Source: Acinetobacter defluvii
Lineage (GTDB): Bacteria > Pseudomonadota > Gammaproteobacteria > Pseudomonadales > Moraxellaceae
Direction of reading: 5' to 3'
Length of the DNA stretch: 64,000 nucleotides
Assembly: GCF_001704615.3 (NCBI RefSeq)
Contig: NZ_CP029397.2
Coordinates: 2,480,001-2,544,000, forward strand
The position numbers were made by a program, and so were the translations under genes. A model generated the notes under the pieces. The model saw only the letters and a list, made by a program, of their open reading frames with translations. It had not been told where the DNA came from and made no database searches. Of the stretch, positions 8,213 to 17,292 are shown one piece after another (position 1 is the first letter of the stretch; every line of letters begins with the position of its first letter).

Positions 8213-9415
8213 TTATCTCAATGAAGTTAACTTTGGTACAACGCTAATTTTATATAGAAGCATCGTCAACATAATCACCACTGCGCAAAACAGATAAGTA
8301 AATTGATAACCTAAATACGCAATAATCAAACCCATGACCACAGAACCTAGAGCCATACCAAAATCAAACAAGGTAAAAAAAGTTGAAATAGAATGTCCCA
8401 TTCGCTCTTTAGATACAGCTTGTATGGCAACCGTTTGAAAACATGGAAATAGCGAACCATACCCCATACCGATAAATACCGCCGCTAGCCATAAAATCCA
8501 TTGTGAATCGGCAAAACTGACAATCACCAAACCAATAGCAAAGGATACAAAGGATGGATAAATCACAGCACTCGCACCTTTACGGTCATAAATTTTACCC
8601 ACCCAGGGACGTACCGCAATCATTGCCAATGCAAAAATAATAAAAAATAAGCTCACATATTGCAGTAATTTTTGCACTTCAGCATACGCAGTAATAAAAC
8701 TCATAACACTGGAATACGCAAAAGCAACCAACAATGCCACACAACCAATTGGAATCGCGCGTTTTTCGATAATATCTGTAAACTTTAGACGAGGATTAGT
8801 CTCATTTTTATTAAGCTTTATCGTAAAATTAGAAGGTACTGGAATAACGAGACAAAACAAAAAACCAAGACAAATAATTGCAGTTAATACCTGAAAAACA
8901 GTAATAAAATCAGAAAATTGTAAGACAGTTAAAGCAATCAACGGACCAAATACCACAGCCAAGTTGGTTGACATGACAAAATAACCCATGCCCTCACCTT
9001 TACGATGTTCAGGAATAAACTCGTTGGTGATGGGCACAGCAACAGTGGTTAAAATACTAAACCAAATCCCATGAATAAAACGCACTGCCAATAAGATCCA
9101 TAAACTATCTGCCAAGAGATAAGTAAAAGCGCATAGAACAAATAGCAATTCAGAACCTCGAAAAGCCAGTTTCTTGCCTATTTTTTCAATGATTAAACCA
9201 GAAAATGGACGTACCACAATAGATGACACTAAAAACAAAGTCAGTGCCAATCCCGCTTGCTGAACTGAGCCACCCAAAGATTTTAAAATATAAACAGGTA
9301 AAATCGTTAAAAATGCAAAATAGTAAGTAAATAAAAATAAGTTATTAAATATGCATAAAATAAAATTTCTATTCCATAACCTATCATTTTGAACTAAGTT
9401 AATTGTATTATTCAT
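8213..9415 (-). CDS. Major facilitator superfamily transporter
   Basis: About 400 residues with twelve hydrophobic segments. MFS features include the loop 2-3 region RPFSGLIIEKIGKKLAFRG, and HGIWFSILTTVAVPITNEFIPEHRKGEGMGYF in the middle of the first half, which recalls the YfcJ/YhhS-like exporter group. The substrate is unknown. The ATG at 9415 is preferred over a TTG at 9427. A loose Fur-like sequence (GAAATCATTTTC at 9457-9468) lies about 45 bases upstream; with only this weak match, iron control is a guess. The gene stands alone, convergent with nothing and separated from neighbours on both sides. Confidence 0.85.
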   Translation of the reverse strand: MNNTINLVQNDRLWNRNFILCIFNNLFLFTYYFAFLTILPVYILKSLGGSVQQAGLALTLFLVSSIVVRPFSGLIIEKIGKKLAFRGSELLFVLCAFTYLLADSLWILLAVRFIHGIWFSILTTVAVPITNEFIPEHRKGEGMGYFVMSTNLAVVFGPLIALTVLQFSDFITVFQVLTAIICLGFLFCLVIPVPSNFTIKLNKNETNPRLKFTDIIEKRAIPIGCVALLVAFAYSSVMSFITAYAEVQKLLQYVSLFFIIFALAMIAVRPWVGKIYDRKGASAVIYPSFVSFAIGLVIVSFADSQWILWLAAVFIGMGYGSLFPCFQTVAIQAVSKERMGHSISTFFTLFDFGMALGSVVMGLIIAYLGYQFTYLFCAVVIMLTMLLYKISVVPKLTSLR

Positions 9416-9621
9416 CCCTGCAACCAAACGATATGCGACGTTTCGTCTGATTTTAAGAAATCATTTTCAACTTAATAAATACTTTTTTCCTCTGACCTCA
9501 TCTCTAAAAGCACTCAATAAATCCTATTTATTTAATTTTTATAAACTTACAAATTCATAAAATCTCTAGCTGCATTTATCTAGGGATATGCACTAATTTG
9601 CTTAAGATCAAATATGCTTAT

Positions 9622-9647
9622 AAAAAAACCTCCAAATGGAGGTTTTT
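9622..9647 (-). terminator. Rho-independent terminator of the thioesterase gene
   Basis: AAAACCTCC and GGAGGTTTT form a 9-bp stem with a 4-base loop, followed on the minus strand by a T run. It begins only 4 bases after the thioesterase stop. Confidence 0.85.
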
Positions 9648-9650
9648 GAA

Positions 9651-10172
9651 TTAACTATGTGAACTTTTTTTATAAATACTGCACGAAGGATGATGATTTT
9701 CTTGTAAACGTGCAACTTTACGATGTTCTGCCGCCTCAAAACGACAACGTTTCCAGTCATTATCCAAATTTAACGGTGGAATTTGTTTTGGTTTACCATT
9801 TTCATCTACAGCAACCATGGTGAAATAACAGCTATTGGTATGGCGCATAGAACGCTTTTGGATATTCTGAGCTTCAACACGAATACCTATTTCCATGGAT
9901 GTGCGACCTACATGATTGACACTGGCTAAAAATGTCACTAATTCACCAACATGAATGGGCTCTTTGAAATTCACTTTATCCACAGATAAAGTGACAACAT
10001 AACTCCCTGAATAACGACTTGCACATGCATAAGCGACTTGGTCAAGCAACTTTAAAATGGTGCCTCCATGTACATTACCTGAAAAGTTTGCCATGTCAGG
10101 CGTCATCAAAATTGACATCGTTAGTTCAGATTGGTCTTCTGTTGCAGGGATCATTTGATCGAGTGGTGACAT
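9651..10172 (-). CDS. Acyl-CoA thioesterase (hotdog fold, YciA/BACH type)
   Basis: 173 residues with a single hotdog domain. The N-terminal half holds the family core GNVHGGTILKLLDQVAYACASRYSG, where the aspartate is the usual catalytic or base-positioning residue, and VDKVNFKEPIHVGELV follows. Members hydrolyse acyl-CoA thioesters in the cytoplasm; chain preference cannot be told. The C-terminal 35 residues (KRCRFEAAEHRK...) form a charged tail beyond the core. The gene is monocistronic with its own strong terminator. Confidence 0.88.
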   Translation of the reverse strand: MSPLDQMIPATEDQSELTMSILMTPDMANFSGNVHGGTILKLLDQVAYACASRYSGSYVVTLSVDKVNFKEPIHVGELVTFLASVNHVGRTSMEIGIRVEAQNIQKRSMRHTNSCYFTMVAVDENGKPKQIPPLNLDNDWKRCRFEAAEHRKVARLQENHHPSCSIYKKSSHS

Positions 10173-10320
10173 TGTTTTCTTGACTCAGTGTTCAGACAGG
10201 AGATAGAGGGCTATTATTATATATCTTTTCAAACAAAAAATATGTTTAATTCGGCAATTGACCATTCCCTCCTATGATATTTCTCATTGAAGCCATTTAT
10301 AAAATCTATAGTTTAGCGCT

Positions 10321-10506
10321 CTATTCTTTTATAAAAGATACAACACGTAACATTTCCAGGGGAATATTGTCATAACTTAAGACCTGATTACTAAAGTTTT
10401 GCAGTTGTATTTCATAGGATTGATCCAAATTGATTTTAGTGACCACAAAAACCAATTCTGGTTGTGTTGCAAGTTTTACTTTTTCACCTATAATAATTTT
10501 CGTCAT
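10321..10506 (-). CDS. Small conserved-looking protein of unknown function
   Basis: 61 residues, beginning MTKIIIGEKVKLATQPELVFVV and ending LEMLRVVSFIKE. The predicted product is soluble, alternates beta-prone segments, and reads like a small SH3-like or Tudor-like barrel (a 'GEKVKL...PELVFVV...YEIQL' pattern), but no family was recognised. It is AT-rich like its surroundings and sits between two genes on the same strand with 150-170 bases on each side, so it is probably transcribed alone. Coding potential is judged from amino-acid composition only. Confidence 0.55.
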   Translation of the reverse strand: MTKIIIGEKVKLATQPELVFVVTKINLDQSYEIQLQNFSNQVLSYDNIPLEMLRVVSFIKE

Positions 10507-10675
10507 TTTAAATTCTTAAACTAAATATAAATACATTATAAATATTAAAATTAATCAAATTATAAATATTTTTATAAAATGAGTAAATATAAGTAAATGA
10601 TTTTTAAAACCATAAAATTATGAAATTTTAAAATATCATTCCAAACGAGATAACATGATAGCTAAAACCTATAAT

Positions 10676-11650
10676 TTAATTTTTAACAGTTAACTCAGCA
10701 AACTGCTCTTGCCCTAGTTCTTTCTTTTTAATATTCAACACTGTTTTAATATCATTCAGTCTTTGTTGGGCTGCATCTCGCCCCACTTGCATGGTATATT
10801 CACGTGTTTTTACATCAAAAATATGTGCTTTTTCACGCAAATCAGGTTGTATCACAATATCTGCATTTTTTAGCTCTTCAGCCGCTAAATGGCTTTGCAT
10901 AATATTGATATTTTGGTTGAACAATCCCCAAACATTACTGGTTTCCGTATGAGCAGGTTGTGCTAAGATATTTACAGCAATCACAATATCAGCACCTAAA
11001 TTTCTTGCTACATCCACGGGAACAGGACTAACTAATCCCCCATCGACATACTCATCTCCATTAATAGTAGTCGGTATAAACATACTTGGAATAGACACAG
11101 ATGCACGTACTGCCTGTCCTGTATTGCCATAATTAAAAACAACTTTCTGCCCATTTTTTAATTGTGTTGCAACTACATACATGGGGATTTTCATATGTTC
11201 GAGTGTTTGGTTTGCAACTTGTGAGTTGATGAAATCTTCAACTTTTTGTCCATCAAAAAAGCCTTTCATTCCGATTTTGAACTCACGCACATCTTTTACT
11301 TTTAAATTTAGTGCAATTTCTCGTAATTCTTCCGCAGATTTGCCACTCGCATAAAGAGAACCCACAATACTCCCAGCGCTAGTTCCTACAATAAAATCAG
11401 GTTTGATCCCTTGTTGCTCCAATACCTCAATCACACCAATATGTGCATAACCTCTTGCACCCCCACTTCCTAACACCAAAGCAACCACTGGTTTTTTATG
11501 TGAATTTTTAAACTTATAAAAACTTTTATCTAACTGTGAACGTGCCACAGAAATTGGAGAAGTAGTGACAGAAGTAGACTCTAATGGGTTACTTTGACAT
11601 GCAGTCAACATCACACAGCACATTAGAAACCATAAGCTAATTTTTTGCAT
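10676..11650 (-). CDS. Patatin-like phospholipase, lipoprotein (RssA family)
   Basis: 324 residues from the chosen start. A lipoprotein signal (hydrophobic run, lipobox LTAC at about residues 15-18) is followed by a patatin domain. The domain has the oxyanion loop GSGGARGYAHIGV, the nucleophile elbow GTSAGS and the Asp motif DGGLVSPVPVDVA, giving a Ser-Asp dyad. Such proteins hydrolyse lipid acyl esters; here the enzyme should be tethered to an envelope membrane. The open frame continues 34 codons upstream to 11752, but the lipobox signal fixes the start at 11650. Substrate and lipid target are unknown. Confidence 0.87.
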   Translation of the reverse strand: MQKISLWFLMCCVMLTACQSNPLESTSVTTSPISVARSQLDKSFYKFKNSHKKPVVALVLGSGGARGYAHIGVIEVLEQQGIKPDFIVGTSAGSIVGSLYASGKSAEELREIALNLKVKDVREFKIGMKGFFDGQKVEDFINSQVANQTLEHMKIPMYVVATQLKNGQKVVFNYGNTGQAVRASVSIPSMFIPTTINGDEYVDGGLVSPVPVDVARNLGADIVIAVNILAQPAHTETSNVWGLFNQNINIMQSHLAAEELKNADIVIQPDLREKAHIFDVKTREYTMQVGRDAAQQRLNDIKTVLNIKKKELGQEQFAELTVKN

Positions 11651-11835
11651 AAAAATATGATTCTCACTTTTGCCCATATCAGAACACAAACACACAATAA
11701 AAACTGTTAATTTTTTTTTTGTCATATCTAAATAGTATAATGCGAAACTCACTTTATTGAATATTTAGACACTGAATTTTTTATTTTAAATAAACACTTT
11801 CAAACCAATTCATTATTCATAAAATCAACAGATTA

Positions 11836-11865
11836 AAAAGCCAATCTTTAAAGATTGGCTTTTTC
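11836..11865 (-). terminator. Terminator downstream of gltS
   Basis: AAAAGCCAATCTTT is followed directly by its complement, forming a long stem flanked by A and T runs. It lies about 15 bases after the gltS stop on the minus strand. Confidence 0.8.
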
Positions 11866-11880
11866 TTCAATTGTCTAATT

Positions 11881-13116
11881 TTAAACAAAGAATTTTAAAA
11901 TCACCTGAATCACTGTTGCATTGATCAAGTCAACAAAGAAAGCACCACATAAAGGTACAATTAAGAATGCTTTATGTGAAGGACCATACATATTGGTAAT
12001 CGCCTGCATATTTGCAACCGCGGTTGGTGTCGCCCCCATACCAAAACCACAGTGACCTGCTGCCAAAACAGCCGCATCATAGTTTTTACCCATTACTCGG
12101 AATGTCACAAATGCAGCATATAAAGCCATTGTCAGCGTTTGTGCAGTCAGAATCACCACCAATGGTCCTGCCAAATCAGCCAATTGCCATAATTTCAATG
12201 ATAACAATGCCATAGCAAGATATAAAGACAATGCAGCATTACCAAACACATCAATTGCACGGTCAAACATATTAATACGTAATACACTTTCTAAAATATT
12301 ACGTAAAATTACACCTCCACCGAGTGCCCAAACAAATGTAGGTAATTCAAACCATTGCCCTTTACTGTAACCTGTCATAAATTCAGCAAAAGCAAGACAT
12401 GCTGCAAATAAACCTAAAGTTGTAATGGCATTATCTGCAGTGATTAAACGTACTTGTTGTGGATATTCAAACGGAACATATTCACCTAAACCGCTCAGTG
12501 GCTCGCTATTGGCATCATCTACCTCACTGCGCGTTCTAGGACTTGAAAGTTGATAGCGGTTAATTAACAGTTTGGCTAAAGGTCCACCAATAATACCACC
12601 GATAATCAAACCAAAAGTCGCACTCGCCATACCTAAAGCCAATGCACCTTGAATGCCATGTTGGGTTTCTAAAATTTCACCCCAAGCCCCGGCTGTACCA
12701 TGACCACCTGTTAAAGTGATTGAACCTGCGATCAAACCAATCAATGGGTCTAATCCTAAAGCAGACGCTAGGCTCATGCCGACAACATCTTGTACAATAA
12801 TAAAAGAAGCAACACAAACCAAGAAGATGACTAACCCCACCCCACCTTCTTTTAGCTTAGCAAAGTTAGCACTTAAACCAATCGATGCAAAAAACACCAA
12901 CATAAAACTGGTTTGTAACTCGCTACTGGTAGTAATGCTATAACCAAACATATTATGGATGATCAATGACACCACCGCAGCGACTAAGCCGCCTGCAACG
13001 GGTTCTGGGATATTATATCTACGCAAGAAGTCAATTTTATTGACTAAAATACGCCCAAGCAGTAATACAATTACCGCAGCAATCAGCGTATAAAATGCAT
13101 TAAAAGTAAATTCCAT
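11881..13116 (-). CDS. gltS: Sodium/glutamate symporter GltS
   Basis: About 411 residues, polytopic inner-membrane protein of the ESS family that imports glutamate with sodium ions. Family features are NIPEPVAGGLVAAVV near residue 40, the re-entrant loop GSITLTGGHGTAGAWG near 140, and a second inverted-repeat copy AAGHCGFGMGATPTAVANMQAI near 360. Length matches E. coli GltS (401). Two adjacent ATGs (13119, 13116) follow a GGAAAG ribosome-binding sequence; the second is used here. The gene has its own terminator and about 580 bases of upstream DNA, so control is probably independent. Confidence 0.95.
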   Translation of the reverse strand: MEFTFNAFYTLIAAVIVLLLGRILVNKIDFLRRYNIPEPVAGGLVAAVVSLIIHNMFGYSITTSSELQTSFMLVFFASIGLSANFAKLKEGGVGLVIFLVCVASFIIVQDVVGMSLASALGLDPLIGLIAGSITLTGGHGTAGAWGEILETQHGIQGALALGMASATFGLIIGGIIGGPLAKLLINRYQLSSPRTRSEVDDANSEPLSGLGEYVPFEYPQQVRLITADNAITTLGLFAACLAFAEFMTGYSKGQWFELPTFVWALGGGVILRNILESVLRINMFDRAIDVFGNAALSLYLAMALLSLKLWQLADLAGPLVVILTAQTLTMALYAAFVTFRVMGKNYDAAVLAAGHCGFGMGATPTAVANMQAITNMYGPSHKAFLIVPLCGAFFVDLINATVIQVILKFFV

Positions 13117-13128
13117 CATTCTTTCCAT

Positions 13129-13650
13129 TTAATTGAGGTGATACTTTTTGTTCTACAGTCTTATTTGTCATTGATGACGTTCTTATTTCAACAGCAAATA
13201 AAGTAAAACTGCACAACGAAAAGGAATACAGAACAGCGCTATTCTTAAAAATGCTATATCAATAAATTTTGACTGTATTTTTGATGGATGGAAATACCCT
13301 ATAAGATCGTAGGTATATTTTATAAAACATCATCATTCCTTCTATCATTGATAAAATGGTAGTTTCATCAAAACATCAGAACTACAGTCTACTCATCTGG
13401 ATATCATCATGAATAAACTGACCCAACAATATTAAAAGTTTTACTAATACTGTTACAAAATCGCTGTAAATCACGTGTGTGATTTGTAAGCTTAAAAAGA
13501 GGCAACATTATGCAGAATTTCAAAAAAATGTCTGCTTTTTTTTACAATTTTATGGGTATTTACACCTTGTTGTTAGACTAAAGTTATAGATAACATTTAT
13601 TCTGATTATTTTTAAATCAAAAATAAAGTATCTATTTTTTAGTAATATGT
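13129..13650. other. Intergenic region upstream of gltS
   Basis: About 520 bases, AT-rich, without a confident gene. It holds an inverted repeat AAATCAC-GTGT-GTGATTT at 13468-13485, which could be a regulator-binding site, and a 23-codon open frame with a good ribosome-binding site described separately. Nothing else was recognised. Confidence 0.5.
13510..13581 (+). CDS. Possible 23-residue hydrophobic microprotein
   Basis: ATG preceded by AGAGG at an 8-base spacing opens a 23-codon frame (MQNFKKMSAFFYNFMGIYTL..., ending LLLD). The product would be a short hydrophobic peptide. It is transcribed, if at all, opposite to gltS and dcaP. The ribosome-binding site is better than expected by chance in this AT-rich stretch, but the length gives no statistical support. 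Treat as a guess. Confidence 0.2.
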   Translation: MQNFKKMSAFFYNFMGIYTLLLD

Positions 13651-13683
13651 AAATAAAAACAGGAGCAATTTACGCTCCTGTTT
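13651..13683 (-). terminator. Terminator of the DcaP porin gene
   Basis: AAAACAGGAGC and GCTCCTGTTT pair around a 7-base loop, with a T-rich tail on the minus strand. It lies just after the porin stop. Confidence 0.85.
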
Positions 13684-13709
13684 AGTTATTTCATATTCAA
13701 TGGAATAGA

Positions 13710-14957
13710 TTAGAAATCATATTTTGCCATAACCCCTAGACGGCTATCTCGACCTTTTGCACCACCAACAGTTTCACGCTCACCATAGACATATTCAGTA
13801 CCAAAAGTAATTGGTTTTACAGGGCTATACATTACGTTTAGCCAACCTTGTTGTAGCTTTTCATTTGCATCTTTACCTAAAGTGCTGTCATCGTAAAATG
13901 CTGCACCATAACCAATTGTACTGCGTAATTTAGGTGTGATTTTATAGGTTGCCCCCACAGTCACTGCATCAATATCTGTCAAATCAATATCTTTCTTATT
14001 CTCATCAACTTTATATGGATTATCTGTATACAATAAGAAGAAGTTATCTCCTTTCACATGTGAATAATCACCAAATACGGTTAGTTGCTCTGCAAGATTA
14101 AGTTTCGCACCTAAACCCACACCCCAACCAAATTCAGTGGCATCATCTGCAGTACGCCCACGCACTTCTTGAATCAAAGCACGACCAGTAAGTAATGCTG
14201 TATCACCGAGTTTATGACTGATTTTTGCTGTTGCCGCAGGTAAACGGTTTTCATCACGTCCTTTTTCAAGACCAACAAAATACTGTGTATTGGCATCTAA
14301 TTTATCACTATAACGAACCATTGGTGTACGTTTTGTACCGATACCTAATGGAGAGTTAAAATCCATCATTTCTGGCTGAGTTTCAGTTGATAAGAACGAT
14401 GATGTCGTTTGACCAAATAACCAATTGTTATAATTTAAGTAAGCATGACGAATACGAACTGTGTCACCTGAACCACGGAAATCAATCTCGATTTTACCGC
14501 CAACATCAGCACCTTGAACTGGCGCTTTAAAATCTAAACCGATACGTGATGTTGCTGCTGTGCTATAAAGGCGATCTTCATTCGCATTATTACCATTTAA
14601 GTCAACACGGTTAATATCATTAAAAATACCGTTTGGACCACCTTTAAATTGATATTCAGCATCTGCACGAACAAAACCGTAAAGGTTAACGTCTGCGCCC
14701 GCTTTCGATTTGAGCGATGCTAAAGGTGACTGTGGCGCAGCAGGTTGAGTTGCGACTTCTTGTAATTTAACTTGTTGCTGTTGTTGTACTTGTTGTTGCT
14801 GTTGAACTAATGCTTTTAAAGCTTCAACTTCTTGACGAAGTTGTTTGATTTCCTCTTGATCAGATGTTGCTGCGTTTACTGTTGTCACCATCAAAGCGGT
14901 TACAGTTAGGGCTAAACTCTTCAAAACAAATGTTTTACTGTTGAGGAATCGACTCAT
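13710..14957 (-). CDS. DcaP-family trimeric outer-membrane porin
   Basis: 415 residues. Signal peptide with cleavage near VNAATS (about residue 30), then a coiled-coil stretch (EEIKQLRQEVEALKALVQQQ) with a glutamine-rich run at about 50-65, then a beta-barrel starting NLYGFVRADAEYQFKGG and ending with the C-terminal aromatic MAKYDF expected for outer-membrane barrels. This is the layout of Acinetobacter DcaP, a trimeric channel with a periplasmic coiled coil that takes up small anionic compounds such as dicarboxylic acids. The gene is monocistronic. The Gln-rich run is encoded by CAA/CAG-like repeats at about 14760-14820 and may vary in length between strains. Confidence 0.9.
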   Translation of the reverse strand: MSRFLNSKTFVLKSLALTVTALMVTTVNAATSDQEEIKQLRQEVEALKALVQQQQQVQQQQQVKLQEVATQPAAPQSPLASLKSKAGADVNLYGFVRADAEYQFKGGPNGIFNDINRVDLNGNNANEDRLYSTAATSRIGLDFKAPVQGADVGGKIEIDFRGSGDTVRIRHAYLNYNNWLFGQTTSSFLSTETQPEMMDFNSPLGIGTKRTPMVRYSDKLDANTQYFVGLEKGRDENRLPAATAKISHKLGDTALLTGRALIQEVRGRTADDATEFGWGVGLGAKLNLAEQLTVFGDYSHVKGDNFFLLYTDNPYKVDENKKDIDLTDIDAVTVGATYKITPKLRSTIGYGAAFYDDSTLGKDANEKLQQGWLNVMYSPVKPITFGTEYVYGERETVGGAKGRDSRLGVMAKYDF

Positions 14958-15376
14958 AAAAAACTCCTAGTCTTTAATTGTATGCTGCATCCGTGCAAAA
15001 TTGGCTGAATCACCCCTCTATAATGAAGATACAACCAATGTTTTGTCTGTTGTTTGTAGTAGTATTTACTACTACCCCCTCTAAACCTGCACATTTGCTT
15101 TTTTGTTAAATTATGAAAGCGTTGAAACTTAGTTAAAACATAAAAGTAACATTATGTGTAAAAGGATAACACATGTGTAATTTATCTTAACTTTGTGGCT
15201 TTATTAAAATCAGTTTTACCGAATAACATTATATTTTCAATTCTTTTTTCGAATTAACTTTTCAATTTTTGTTATATATTCTTACATTTATGCTTCATCA
15301 CAAAACATGTAAATAAAGCATATACGACTAATGTCTATCGCCTTTTAAACGCCCCAACAAAATAATATGAAGATTA

Positions 15377-15425
15377 GGACTTAGGAAGTTACCATATAAC
15401 TTAGATATGTTTACTTCCTAAGCCC
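15377..15425. repeat. 13-base inverted repeat with 23-base loop
   Basis: GGACTTAGGAAGT at 15377-15389 pairs with ACTTCCTAAGCCC at 15413-15425 with one mismatch. It has no T run, so it is not a good intrinsic terminator. It may be a relic of mobile-element ends or a large hairpin; no function is claimed. Confidence 0.45.
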
Positions 15426-15840
15426 TATTTAAATAAAATAAATTTTTTATCAAACCAAATTAAGGGATTGGCTTATAGGTTCTTTTGAGGTACATGAAAG
15501 CTATTTTGTTGCTAAAGATAGCGTGAATTTGATGAAGAATTGCAATGGGGGATATCTATACGGGAATAGTATCTGATTATAAAATATGGAGTAGAATCAT
15601 TTTCGATTTTTTGTAAAAGAAGATTATCCAAATTCAATGGTGTTTCAAAAGACTATTCTGCCTGCCATTTGTAGAAGTCGGAGTGGCATTGGTTAAGAGC
15701 CTAATGAGTTTGAAAGAGCTTTGAAGCCTCATCATCGTGCATTTGGTTTAAGCAGATTTTAATTTAATAGATCTAAAAAGCTGCTAAATGCCCAAACTGT
15801 ATCCATGTACTACTGCATACAAGGTGAAAGTAGAAATATT

Positions 15841-15945
15841 GTAATCAGTAATCCAATTTTCAGTCTATGCCGTGTATATTCCAGATCAAACTGACTCCAT
15901 TAAATTAAATGATGCTTCAATAATGCCTCGTTTTCGCAGTACTGG
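15841..15945 (-). pseudogene. Decayed transposase C-terminus (IS982/IS4-like)
   Basis: Read on the minus strand, LRKRGIIEASFNLMES is followed in a shifted frame by QFDLEYTRHRLKIGLL. Together they match the R-x-x-IIE...F.LEHTRHR pattern at the C-terminal end of IS982-type transposases. A stop lies just upstream and a frameshift separates the two pieces, so it is a fossil. The neighbouring hundreds of bases may be more of the same element but are unreadable. Confidence 0.4.
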
Positions 15946-16056
15946 CTGTCAAATGGGTCTAAGATTTGCTTATTTTTATTATCCCAATAGATTTAGTCCT
16001 CCCTTTTAATAAAACATTCAACTAAAAAAGGAGGAAAATATCTTTTAAGCGATTAA

Positions 16057-16350
16057 TTATTTTCTAAAATTCGACAATAAAGTATCCGTAATCGCATTAT
16101 TATGCTTCACCACTTTGGTCTTTTTCGCTTTAGCTGAATTGTCTTCTACTCGCTCAATTTTAGTGGCTTTTAACTTGCCATTATTTTCAACCACAACAAA
16201 CTTCACACGCTCATTACGCTTTGGTTCACCATCTGCCAGTGGAAAATCAGAAATATGAAAAAAAATATCTTGTTCAAGTCCACCAATAAAACCAAAACCT
16301 TTATCAGCATGATATTGTTTAATTTTACCTTGTTGAAATTCAGCTTTCAT
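16057..16350 (-). CDS. Cold-shock-domain protein with basic C-terminal tail
   Basis: 97 residues. Residues 6-70 form a cold-shock (OB-fold) domain with the RNP1-like KGFGFIGG and RNP2-like DIFFHISD motifs. The remaining 27 residues are lysine-rich (AKAKKTKVVKHNN). The family binds single-stranded RNA or DNA. It differs from CspA by the tail and by GGLEQ in place of the usual T/DG turn, so it belongs to the divergent cold-shock-like group rather than the main CspA paralogues. Monocistronic. Confidence 0.88.
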   Translation of the reverse strand: MKAEFQQGKIKQYHADKGFGFIGGLEQDIFFHISDFPLADGEPKRNERVKFVVVENNGKLKATKIERVEDNSAKAKKTKVVKHNNAITDTLLSNFRK

Positions 16351-16451
16351 ACATTCGCCCTAGCATTACATAATTACCTTATTATACCTATCTTCAAAAT
16401 GAATCAGATAGAAATAAGCTATATAGCAAAATAAAAACTAATAATTCTTTA

Positions 16452-16940
16452 TTATTTTGATCCAAGCCGATCTACAAATAACACACCATTCAAATGATCA
16501 ACTTCATGTTGTACAATTCGAGCAGGAAAACCTGAAAATGTCGTTTCGACTTGTTCACCATGCAAACTAAAATATCGCACTGCGATCTGTTCAGCACGAC
16601 AAACTTGTCCACGCTCATCAGGTACACTCAAACACCCCTCTTCACCTAAAACTGTTTGTTGAGAAAACGATAAAATTTCAGGATTCACCATCACTACAGC
16701 ATCCATCTCTGGTGCATCAGGATAGCGAGGATTTGGACGAGATGCCACGATGATGACTCTTTTGGAAATATATACTTGTGGTGCAGCGATGCCGACACCA
16801 TTTCTCTGTAACATCGTGGTATGTAAAGCAGCAGCCAATTGTTGCAGCCACTCACTACCAAATTCAGTTTCAGCAACGGCTGCAGCAACAAGTGTTAAAA
16901 CAGCTTCTCCACGTTGTGCAACAGGTAAAATCACCGACAT
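16452..16940 (-). CDS. def: Peptide deformylase-like protein
   Basis: 162 residues from the ATG at 16940; an upstream ATG at 16970 adds ten basic residues that do not fit the family start (MSVILPVAQRGEAVL). All three deformylase motifs are present: G-x-G-x-A-A-P-Q as GVGIAAPQ, EGCLSVP with the metal-binding Cys, and QHEVDHLNG with the two metal-binding His and the catalytic Glu. The enzyme removes formyl groups from nascent proteins. Acinetobacter usually has a main def beside fmt, so this stand-alone gene is probably an additional paralogue. Confidence 0.88.
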   Translation of the reverse strand: MSVILPVAQRGEAVLTLVAAAVAETEFGSEWLQQLAAALHTTMLQRNGVGIAAPQVYISKRVIIVASRPNPRYPDAPEMDAVVMVNPEILSFSQQTVLGEEGCLSVPDERGQVCRAEQIAVRYFSLHGEQVETTFSGFPARIVQHEVDHLNGVLFVDRLGSK

Positions 16941-17080
16941 AACTTTTCTCTTTTTTAAACCAAGAATCATCTAGACAATATACTTTTATACTTTTTCTAA
17001 ATAGATAAAGAATGAGCTGTTTTAAGTATAGCTTCAGTTAGATACGGCATAGTGATTTTTTCAGCAAAGTATAGTAAAAA

Positions 17081-17284
17081 ATGAATGTCAGCGTTTTATT
17101 ATTGGGTGTGTTATTTAGCTCGATTGGCTTAGGCTATTTTATTTATGGTAAGAAACAGCAACATACAATGGCATTGATTTGTGGCATTGGATTAATGATT
17201 TATCCTTATTTTGTTGAGAATATTGCCCTACTGCTCTGTACTGGAATAGTGCTGATGCTTGTACCTAAGTTTATTAAAATTTAA
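17081..17284 (+). CDS. Small two-helix membrane protein, unknown function
   Basis: 67 residues with two or three hydrophobic segments (SVLLLGVLFSSIGLGYFIYG, then ALICGIGLMIYPYFV and ALLLCTGIVLMLVPKFI). The motif order is that of small bacterial inner-membrane proteins often annotated as amino-acid transport-like, but no function is known. It is transcribed convergently with the diguanylate cyclase that ends 9 bases after it, and divergently from def. Confidence 0.65.
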   Translation: MNVSVLLLGVLFSSIGLGYFIYGKKQQHTMALICGIGLMIYPYFVENIALLLCTGIVLMLVPKFIKI

Positions 17285-17292
17285 AGTTATAT

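Larger units (their letters stand above)
14958..16056. other. 1.1-kb gene-poor region with insertion-sequence debris
   Basis: No intact gene. The part next to dcaP should carry its promoter. Further on there is an inverted repeat at 15377-15425 and, on the minus strand around 15841-15945, a decayed transposase fragment. The rest is AT-rich with stops in all frames. Confidence 0.6.

Noticed and set aside
9457-9468. Fur-box-like GAAATCATTTTC upstream of the MFS gene
   Set aside because: The match is imperfect and not symmetrical; such strings are common in AT-rich DNA. Noted in the MFS entry only as a guess.
15385-15415. Possible XerC/XerD (pdif-like) site inside the 15377-15425 repeat
   Set aside because: Only a few bases agree with the Acinetobacter pdif pattern, and the locus is chromosomal with no module boundary nearby.
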